This document shows positions 7,190 through 11,980 of a stretch of DNA of 11,980 bases, piece after piece. Origin of the DNA: CAYLXC01 sp964387865 (GTDB taxonomy: Bacteria > Patescibacteriota > Microgenomatia > Daviesbacterales > UBA10151); contig CAYLXC010000025.1 in NCBI GenBank assembly GCA_964387865.1, positions 1 to 11,980 on the forward strand. The letters are read 5' to 3'. Positions within the stretch are counted from its first letter, which is position 1. Every line of letters begins with the position of its first letter. The notes beneath the pieces were generated by a model. That model made no database searches, was not told the origin of the DNA, and worked only from the letters and a program-made list of their open reading frames with translations. The translations under genes were made by a program, and so were the position numbers.

Positions 7190-7205
7190 GAGCATAATTT
7201 ACCTC

Positions 7206-7234
7206 TTGCATTCTTTAAATATCTTTCCTATTAT
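7206..7234 (+). promoter_or_regulatory. Predicted promoter upstream of the 105-residue gene
   Basis: TTGCAT (7206-7211), a 17-bp spacer and TATTAT (7229-7234, 5 of 6 matches) lie in the 68-bp gap after ddl. Transcription would start near 7241, about 17 bases before the ATG at 7258. The -35 is weak (3 of 6). The gene may also be read from the ddl transcript. Confidence 0.4.
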
Positions 7235-7257
7235 CAGGGTGAGACATAAAAAGACTT

Positions 7258-7575
7258 ATGCCGAGTCCAGAAATTAATTCTGATTCAATAGTTCAGCAAG
7301 AAGAAGATTTTGTAAGATCGGGTTTTAGGAAATGGCTAATTGAAGATTCTCAAAGACGGGGAATAAAAATGAGTGAGGGAACAGCCGAAGCTATATTGGA
7401 TGATATTGTGTCCCCACTAACAAAGGCACGTCGCATGCTTGCTGAAGCAGCAGATCTAGAAGCACATAAACTTGAAGTAGATGATTTAGCTCATTATTTT
7501 TATGATGCCAAGGTAAGCATATTTGTCCGACGGGCAAGTGCAGAATTCCAATACCAACCCTCACAAGAAAAATAA
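7258..7575 (+). CDS. Hypothetical protein, 105 residues
   Basis: I do not recognise a family. The protein is soluble and mostly helical in appearance, with no signal peptide and no membrane segment. It is rich in Glu, Asp, Ala and Arg and has short charged helices around residues 15-40 (F-R-K-W-L-I-E-D-S-Q-R-R) and 55-75 (T-K-A-R-R-M-L-A-E-A-A-D-L-E). Cysteine is absent, and no motif suggests catalysis. It starts at an ATG with no ideally placed Shine-Dalgarno; AGGGTGAG (7236-7243) lies 14 bases upstream, which is long. It has a predicted promoter in front and a hairpin with a T-tract about 50 bases after its stop, so it may be a single-gene unit between ddl and gyrA. Its open frame and biased composition suggest a real gene. 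Confidence 0.7.
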   Translation: MPSPEINSDSIVQQEEDFVRSGFRKWLIEDSQRRGIKMSEGTAEAILDDIVSPLTKARRMLAEAADLEAHKLEVDDLAHYFYDAKVSIFVRRASAEFQYQPSQEK

Positions 7576-7607
7576 CTCCACAGGGCCTAGTTTTTAATAC
7601 CTTTAAA

Positions 7608-7616
7608 TGGTAAAAT
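7608..7616 (+). promoter_or_regulatory. Predicted extended -10 for gyrA
   Basis: TGG followed by TAAAAT (7611-7616, 5 of 6 matches) forms an extended -10, for which a -35 is less needed; only a poor TAGTTT (7588-7593) is present. Transcription would start at about 7622-7624, at the base of the hairpin at 7624-7640 and about 30 bases before the gyrA ATG. Confidence 0.4.
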
Positions 7617-7623
7617 AAACTTG

Positions 7624-7640
7624 AGCCGAAAGGCTTTTTT
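7624..7640 (+). terminator. Hairpin with GAAA loop and T-tract, terminator or 5' leader hairpin
   Basis: AGCC (7624-7627), a GAAA tetraloop (7628-7631) and GGCT (7632-7635) form a short, stable stem followed by six T (7635-7640). As an intrinsic terminator it would end transcription of the 105-residue gene just before gyrA. The stem is short (4-5 bp). It also falls at the predicted +1 of gyrA, so it could instead protect the 5' end of the gyrA mRNA. Confidence 0.5.
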
Positions 7641-7653
7641 ATTGCTTTTCATT

Positions 7654-10206
7654 ATGCAAAACGTAGGTAAAATTCAGCCGACCCCTATTATAGAAGAAAT
7701 GCAGAAGTCATACCTTGACTATGCAATGTCTGTTATTGTCTCCAGGGCACTTCCGGATGTCAGGGACGGGTTAAAACCAGTTCAGAGAAGAATTGTTTAT
7801 GCCATGCACCAGCAAGGGTTACACCATACTTCCCGTTACCAAAAAAGCGCTGCTGTTGTCGGTGAGGTTATGAAAAATCTTCATCCTCACGGGGATGCCC
7901 CAATTTATGAAGCTTTAGTAAGAATGGCCCAGAACTTTTCCTTAAGATATATGCTGATTGACGGCCAGGGAAATTTCGGCTCAATTGACGGGGATTCTCC
8001 GGCAGCTATGAGGTATACGGAAGCCAGGCTTTCCGCAATTGCTGATGAATTATTAAGAGATATTAGCAAAAATACTGTTAAATTTATTGATAATTATTCA
8101 CAAACGACTCAAGAACCAGCGCTTTTACCATCAGTTATTCCAAACTTACTTTTAAACGGCGCTTCAGGAATTGCAGTTGGAATGGCAACACAAATCCCAC
8201 CGCATAATTTGGGGGAGGTATGTGATGCACTGATATATATGATAGAACATCCTGCTAAACCCGTCATTGCGAGCGAAGCGAAGCAATCTGAAAAAGAGAT
8301 TGCCACGTCGTCCCTCAATAAACTCGGGACTCCTCGCAATGACAATACGTTTTCCAGCGATGCCACTGTTGAGGATCTAATGAAATTTATAAAGGGCCCT
8401 GATTTTCCAACAGGTGCCTCAATTTATGATGCAACTGAAATTATAGCAGCATACGCTACAGGAAAAGGGAGGATTGTAATGAGAGCAAAAGCGGAGATTG
8501 ATGAGACAGCACAAGGAAAAATTCAAATTATTGTTTCCGAACTGCCATACCAGGTTAATAAGGCCACTTTAATTGCAAGAATTGCAGAGCTAGTTAAAGA
8601 TAAAAAGCTGGAAGGAGTTGCAGATCTAAGGGATGAGTCCGACAGAAAACAGATGGTCAGGATTGTATTTGATTTAAAGCGTGATGCCAAACCTAAATCT
8701 CTTTTAAATAATCTTTATAAACATACTGCCATGCAATCTGTTTTCAATGTTAATTTGGTTGCTTTATCTGATGGGGTACCACATCTTTTAACTTTAAAAC
8801 AGATTTTAACTGAATTTATTCACCACAGACAAACAGTTGTCAGAAAACGCTCCGAATTTGAGCTTGCAGAAGCAAAAGCGAGAGAGCATATTCTGGAAGG
8901 GTTAATGATTGCCGTTCGTAATATTGATGAAGTTATTGAAACAATCAAAAAAAGTAAGGATGCAGATGAGGCCAAAGGAAATTTAATTAAGAAATTTAAA
9001 TTAACTGAGATCCAAGCTGTTGCTATTTTGGATATGCAACTAAGACGTCTTGCAGCGTTGGAAATTCAAAAAATTGAGGATGAGTTGAAAATGATCAGAG
9101 AAACAATTGCATATTTGGAAGATTTGCTTGCCCACCCTGAGAAGATTTTAAAAGTTATAAAGGATGAACTCATAAAAATCAAAGACAGATACGGAGATGA
9201 CAGAAGAACCCGCGTTTATAAACAAAAAGTAGGGGAGTTTTCCGAAGAAGATTTAGTGCAAAATGAAGTAACAATTGTAACTATAACAGAGGGTGGATAT
9301 ATCAAGAGACAATCACCACATTCATTTCGGACTCAGCAAAGAGGCGGAAAAGGCGTAATGGGAATTTCCACCAAAGAAACAGATGCTGTTTCCCATATTT
9401 TCTATACCCAGACCCATGATAATATTTTGTTTTTTACTGACAAGGGTAGGGTATTTCAAATAAAGGTATGGGAAATTCCGGAAACTCAAAGAGCTGCCAA
9501 AGGTCAGGCAATTGTTAATTTAATAAATGTTGAACAGGGTGAAAAAATCACCGCTGTTTTAACAACTCACAAAAATGGCCAGAATGCAAAATACTTCTTT
9601 ATGTGTACGAAAAAAGGCACTGTTAAGAAAACTGCTATGGAGGAGTATGTCAATATTAGAAAAAATGGATTGGTGGCAATCAAGCTTGATCAAGATGATG
9701 AGTTGGGGTGGGTTTGCCAAACTTCCGGCAAAGATGACCTTATTATTGTTTCAAGAAGCGGCAAATCAATCAGATTTTCTGAAACCCAGGTTAAACCAAC
9801 TCACAGAGATACATCTGGGGTAAGAGGAATACGACTTTCCAAAGATGATGAGGTTGTATCTTTAAATTTAGTAGATAATAATGAAAATGAGCTTTTGGTT
9901 ATTATGGAAAATGGTTTGGGTAAAAAAACCAAATTTTCTTCCTGGAGCAGACAGGGCAGGGGAGGGCAGGGTGTTAAGGCTGCCCAAGTTAATTCTAAAA
10001 CAGGGCTCATTGTTACGGCACAAGCTATAAATAAGAATATGGATATTTTGGTTTTAACATCAACTAAGGGTCAATTAATAAAGATGGATTTAAAACAGGT
10101 TCCAACACTTCAAAGGCAGACACAGGGAGTAATTTTAATGAGGGTCAGACCAGGAGAGAAGGTGGTTGCTGCAACTGTTGTATCAACAAAAGATAGGGTT
10201 GAGTAG
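7654..10206 (+). CDS. gyrA: DNA gyrase subunit A
   Basis: DNA breakage-reunion subunit of gyrase, partner of the GyrB at the left edge. The 850 residues show the winged-helix domain with ALPDVRDGLKPVQRR (32-46), the quinolone region HPHGDAPIYE (77-86), catalytic Tyr121 in AAMRYTEARL, the tower and coiled-coil domains, and a six-bladed C-terminal pinwheel with the GyrA box QQRGGKG (561-567), which marks gyrase rather than ParC. The S83-equivalent residue is Ala82 and the D87-equivalent is Glu86. A 27-codon palindromic insert (Val204-Asp230) lies just before D-A-T-V-E-D-L and the conserved GPDFPTG. The ATG at 7654 is preferred: the frame is open back to TTG 7621, but that stretch contains the hairpin and T-tract and is not family-like. 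The next gene starts 3 bases after the stop. Confidence 0.97.
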   Translation: MQNVGKIQPTPIIEEMQKSYLDYAMSVIVSRALPDVRDGLKPVQRRIVYAMHQQGLHHTSRYQKSAAVVGEVMKNLHPHGDAPIYEALVRMAQNFSLRYMLIDGQGNFGSIDGDSPAAMRYTEARLSAIADELLRDISKNTVKFIDNYSQTTQEPALLPSVIPNLLLNGASGIAVGMATQIPPHNLGEVCDALIYMIEHPAKPVIASEAKQSEKEIATSSLNKLGTPRNDNTFSSDATVEDLMKFIKGPDFPTGASIYDATEIIAAYATGKGRIVMRAKAEIDETAQGKIQIIVSELPYQVNKATLIARIAELVKDKKLEGVADLRDESDRKQMVRIVFDLKRDAKPKSLLNNLYKHTAMQSVFNVNLVALSDGVPHLLTLKQILTEFIHHRQTVVRKRSEFELAEAKAREHILEGLMIAVRNIDEVIETIKKSKDADEAKGNLIKKFKLTEIQAVAILDMQLRRLAALEIQKIEDELKMIRETIAYLEDLLAHPEKILKVIKDELIKIKDRYGDDRRTRVYKQKVGEFSEEDLVQNEVTIVTITEGGYIKRQSPHSFRTQQRGGKGVMGISTKETDAVSHIFYTQTHDNILFFTDKGRVFQIKVWEIPETQRAAKGQAIVNLINVEQGEKITAVLTTHKNGQNAKYFFMCTKKGTVKKTAMEEYVNIRKNGLVAIKLDQDDELGWVCQTSGKDDLIIVSRSGKSIRFSETQVKPTHRDTSGVRGIRLSKDDEVVSLNLVDNNENELLVIMENGLGKKTKFSSWSRQGRGGQGVKAAQVNSKTGLIVTAQAINKNMDILVLTSTKGQLIKMDLKQVPTLQRQTQGVILMRVRPGEKVVAATVVSTKDRVE
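8263..8343 (+). repeat. Palindromic repeat element inserted in frame in gyrA
   Basis: An 81-bp element. The ends GTCATTGCGAG (8263-8273) and CTCGCAATGAC (8333-8343) are perfect 11-bp inverted repeats. Inside are GCAATCT/AGATTGC (8283-8289, 8297-8303) and a second small hairpin GTCCC/GGGAC (8310-8314, 8326-8330). The pattern GTCATTGCGAGCGAAGCGAA..GCAATCT matches a dispersed repeat known from many bacterial genomes, which often yields spurious peptides beginning VIASEAKQS. It adds 27 codons in frame, from V-I-A-S to R-N-D, with no stop. Homologous GyrA proteins run directly from the preceding helix to the D-L-M..GPDFPTG segment. Confidence 0.88.
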
Positions 10207-10209
10207 GCT

Positions 10210-10419
10210 ATGAAAAAAGAAAAGCTGTTATCCACAATTGCCATCATTTACTTTATGACGGGTTTTATTTTTGCAACCATTTTTGCAATTTATTACAGGT
10301 GGGAAGTTTTATCCTTTCTATCCCCTGGATTTTATAGTGTGATATTAACCTGGCCATATCAGTTAATAGGATTCCTTAGGGATTTTTTAATGTATGGCCT
10401 TGCCGGAAAACCTATCTGA
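10210..10419 (+). CDS. Small two-helix membrane protein, hypothetical
   Basis: A 69-residue protein of unknown family. A short basic N-terminus (M-K-K-E-K) precedes a strong hydrophobic segment at about 6-28 (aromatic-rich, F-M-T-G-F-I-F-A-T-I-F), then a loop with R-W-E, and a second amphipathic or membrane segment at about 41-58 containing W-P-Y-Q-L-I-G-F. The positive N-terminus suggests the N-terminus is inside, and both ends may be cytoplasmic. The ATG lies 3 bases after the gyrA stop, so it is very likely co-transcribed, and possibly translationally coupled, with gyrA. Its 3' end overlaps a possible small minus-strand ORF by 8 bp. No function can be assigned from the sequence. Confidence 0.7.
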   Translation: MKKEKLLSTIAIIYFMTGFIFATIFAIYYRWEVLSFLSPGFYSVILTWPYQLIGFLRDFLMYGLAGKPI

Positions 10420-10522
10420 ACTTGACATCTTCTGTAGCAACAGTGCTTTCTTCAGTTCTTAAGGATGTTGGGAAATTAACAAAGTAGTTACTTATTCCCT
10501 GAGTGGAAAGATTTGTGCACAT
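10412..10522 (-). CDS. Possible 36-residue ORF downstream of the recombinase gene
   Basis: On the minus strand an ATG at 10522, inside the end of the recombinase gene in another frame, opens a 36-codon frame ending in TAG at 10412. The peptide (MCTNLSTQGISNYF near the start, TEESTVATEDVKFR at the end) has balanced, protein-like composition, and most of it lies outside the recombinase gene in otherwise unexplained DNA. It could be a small coupled gene, the lost C-terminal extension of a frameshifted protein, or chance. No family is recognised and no ribosome site is clear. Confidence 0.3.
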   Translation of the reverse strand: MCTNLSTQGISNYFVNFPTSLRTEESTVATEDVKFR

Positions 10523-11405
10523 CTTTTAGGTGTTGATTTGTTACATGGGTATAAATTTGGGTTGTTGAGATATTTGAATGTCCTAACATTTCCTGAACTG
10601 AGCGGATATCAGCTCCATTAATCAGTAAATCTGTGGCAAAGGAATGTCTTAAAGTATGAGGTGTTGCTTTAACAGGTAATCCCAGTTTTTTAACATATTT
10701 TTCAACAATTCTCTCTACAGATCTTGTTGTTAACCTCATAGATTCACCATTATTAGTCAAATCAATCTTACCCTGAAACCTAATAAATAGAGGTTTAAAT
10801 GTGTCTTTTCTTATTTGTAAATATTTTTCCACCCAATTTGCTGCAGAATCCGAGATGAATACAACCCTTTCCTTACCTCCTTTTCCAATGATCCCAAACT
10901 CACGCCTTCCCAAATTAATTGTGTCACAATTTAGGGAGGCAAGTTCTGAAACCCGAAGACCTGTTGAAAAAAGCATTTCCAGGATAGCCCTGTCTCTTAT
11001 CCCGTCTTTTTTGGTAGTATCAGGAGCATCCAAAAGGGATTTAAGATGAGATTCATCCAAAACTTTAAGAGGCCTCGCATCTGTTTCACCAAGCTCCACT
11101 TTTTCAGGAGAAAGTGTCCCAACATCAACTCTTGCCAAATATCTTAAAAATGCCCTTAAAGCTATCATAAAATAATTTTGCGTAATTCTTTTTAATGGCT
11201 TTTTTGTTATTGGATCAGTATATCTGGAAAGGTAAAGTCTGTATTTTCTTACCAAGCCTAAATCAATATTATTAGGATCCAAATCTCCCGCAAATTCCAA
11301 AAAACGTTTAAGATAATGGTCATAATTTTTAATTGTAAGCTGAGAGGCATTTCTTTCAAGCTCAAGATATTCTAAAAAGTCCGTGATTAGGGCAGAGATA
11401 GTCAT
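10488..11405 (-). CDS. XerC/XerD-type tyrosine recombinase
   Basis: Site-specific recombinase of the tyrosine (phage integrase) family. The 305-residue length and domain layout match chromosomal Xer proteins that resolve chromosome dimers at dif, rather than phage integrases. An N-terminal SAM-like core-binding domain (about 1-95) is followed by the catalytic domain with all active-site residues: Arg151 in STGLRVSEL, Lys178 in GKGGKERVV, His250 and Arg253 in HTLRHSFAT, His276 in MLGHSNIS, and the nucleophile Tyr285 in TTQIYTHV. No second xer gene and no dif-like site is seen, so whether it works alone (as XerH or XerS do) or with a partner is unknown. The start is the ATG 9 bases after the stop of the upstream surface-protein gene, with no clear Shine-Dalgarno. 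XerC and XerD cannot be told apart here. Confidence 0.92.
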   Translation of the reverse strand: MTISALITDFLEYLELERNASQLTIKNYDHYLKRFLEFAGDLDPNNIDLGLVRKYRLYLSRYTDPITKKPLKRITQNYFMIALRAFLRYLARVDVGTLSPEKVELGETDARPLKVLDESHLKSLLDAPDTTKKDGIRDRAILEMLFSTGLRVSELASLNCDTINLGRREFGIIGKGGKERVVFISDSAANWVEKYLQIRKDTFKPLFIRFQGKIDLTNNGESMRLTTRSVERIVEKYVKKLGLPVKATPHTLRHSFATDLLINGADIRSVQEMLGHSNISTTQIYTHVTNQHLKDVHKSFHSGNK

Positions 11406-11414
11406 GGTTTACAC

Positions 11415-11980
11415 TTACAAAAGTGCTAATCCCAGTATTCCAAGTATGGTCAAGACAGATCCTACTATTGCCAAAGTGAATGTCAATTGCTCAGAACCTG
11501 CGGGAGGAAGAGTTTTCCCTGTTGATCCTGAAGGTGTGGATGTACCCCCTCCTGGCGTAGGATAACCCGGAGTAGCATATGAAGGTGTAGCATATGTACC
11601 ACTAGCACAAGATGTTCCTGACCCTATGGTATAGTTTCCGTTAACCACCGAATTAAGTACTTCTACAACTGTCCCTCTTTCCACAACATTAGAATCTGTG
11701 GTTTTTGCTTTATTATTTGGATCAAAATCAAACTTTATTTGAGTTGCACCTGTTGCTGCCTGATCTTTAACTGTAAAAGAAATTGTTGCCAAATTTCCCT
11801 GGCCTGAAAAAGCGGAAGAAACAGATGCAAGACCTGAAACAGTTATTTTCCCTCCTGTATTATCAATATTATTCCCAGGATAATCCGGGTATATTGTTCC
11901 GCTTTGGATCGAGTTTGCGGTTAACCTTGATTGATCATAAAGTAATATTGCATCAGTCCCATCAGTTTGGGCACCGGCAG
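11415..11980 (-). CDS. Cohesin-domain surface protein, C-terminal part (5' end outside window)
   Basis: The frame runs off the right edge; 187 residues are visible. The first 117 or so resemble a cohesin (or cohesin-like beta-sandwich) domain: AILLYDQSRLTA (10-21), YPGNNIDNTGGKITVSG (33-49), LATISFTVKDQAATG (63-77) and FDFDPNNKAKTTDSNV (83-98). Then follow a Gly/Ser/Thr/Pro/Tyr linker with three Y-x-T-P-x pentapeptides (129-143), the motif LPPAG (157-161) and a hydrophobic C-terminal helix (about 165-187) ending in LALL. This suggests an exported protein anchored in the membrane, with LPPAG resembling a sortase signal but without the usual basic tail. A TTG at about 11792 lies inside the domain and is not the start. 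Such proteins are common in Microgenomates; the binding partner is unknown. It precedes the recombinase gene by 9 bases. Confidence 0.8.
   Translation of the reverse strand, partial: AGAQTDGTDAILLYDQSRLTANSIQSGTIYPDYPGNNIDNTGGKITVSGLASVSSAFSGQGNLATISFTVKDQAATGATQIKFDFDPNNKAKTTDSNVVERGTVVEVLNSVVNGNYTIGSGTSCASGTYATPSYATPGYPTPGGGTSTPSGSTGKTLPPAGSEQLTFTLAIVGSVLTILGILGLALL
11554..11598 (-). repeat. Three 15-bp tandem repeats coding for Y-x-T-P-x
   Basis: Three 15-bp units (11554-11568, 11569-11583, 11584-11598) encode YATPS, YATPG and YPTPG in the linker of the surface protein. The two right-hand units match closely (GGWGTAGCATATG on the plus strand); the left one is more diverged. The unit keeps the frame, so copy number could vary and change linker length. 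Confidence 0.75.

Noticed and set aside
7188..7207. Inverted repeat AAGAG/CTCTT after ddl as a terminator
   Set aside because: Only 5 AT-rich base pairs, a 10-base loop and no T-tract.
7621..7653. TTG at 7621 as an upstream start for gyrA
   Set aside because: The extra 11 residues lie on the hairpin and T-tract, are not family-like, and the predicted transcript starts at this point; ATG 7654 fits the family.
8109..8366. Minus-strand 85-residue frame across the gyrA insert
   Set aside because: It is the reverse reading of gyrA and of the palindromic element, which typically gives such spurious peptides.
10422..10450. TTGACA at 10422-10427 as a promoter -35
   Set aside because: The -10 position about 17 bases on reads GCTTTC, and no plus-strand gene follows.
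11383..11565. Plus-strand 60-residue frame over the recombinase start and surface-protein linker
   Set aside because: Antisense to two well-supported genes; its Pro/Gly-rich end only mirrors the linker repeats.
1..11980. Recoded UGA (genetic code 25)
   Set aside because: gyrB, murD and alr all end at UGA exactly where the families end, and no gene contains an in-frame UGA.
1..11980. CRISPR array, tRNA or rRNA genes
   Set aside because: No regularly spaced repeats with unique spacers and no tRNA or rRNA signature were found; the repeats seen are short tandem or palindromic.

Overview
This window looks like a piece of a low-GC bacterial chromosome, probably from the Candidate Phyla Radiation (Patescibacteria), most likely near the Microgenomates. 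This is an inference from gene style: a stand-alone four-helix-bundle (S23/IVS-like) gene, a cohesin-domain surface protein with a Pro/Thr linker and C-terminal membrane helix, very short intergenic gaps, and few Shine-Dalgarno sites. UGA is used as a stop (gyrB, murD, alr), which argues against the recoded Gracilibacteria/SR1 lineages. No rRNA, tRNA or CRISPR array is visible.

Layout. 1-1137 is the 3' part of gyrB. 1177-1563 is a four-helix-bundle gene with 7-bp repeat arrays on both sides. 1577-7189 is a peptidoglycan-precursor block: murC, murI (opposite strand), murD, alr and ddl. Together these supply D-Glu and D-Ala-D-Ala and add the first two residues (L-Ala, D-Glu) of the stem peptide. 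An unrecognised 105-residue gene (7258-7575) is followed by gyrA (7654-10206) and a small two-helix membrane protein (10210-10419). On the minus strand, reading in from the right edge, come the 3' end of a cohesin-domain surface protein (11415-11980), a XerC/D-type tyrosine recombinase (10488-11405) and a possible 36-residue ORF (10412-10522). No stretch over 300 bases lacks a gene.

The most striking feature is that both gyrase subunits carry a short palindromic repeat element inside the reading frame: 72 bp (24 codons) in gyrB at 820-891 and 81 bp (27 codons) in gyrA at 8263-8343. Both start GTCAT, end ATGAC, are read in the same codon phase, contain no stop, and lie where the family has variable loops. 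This resembles the Rickettsia palindromic elements that insert into coding genes, but here two different repeat types sit in the two partners of one enzyme.

Other points of interest are a symmetric bidirectional -10 region in the 23-bp murI/murD gap, -10 boxes placed so close to start codons that transcripts would be leaderless or nearly so, an 11-bp tandem duplication that appears to have split an overlapping murD/alr stop-start, an Ala at the quinolone-determining serine position of GyrA, and a GNRA-loop hairpin with a T-tract at the predicted 5' end of the gyrA transcript.
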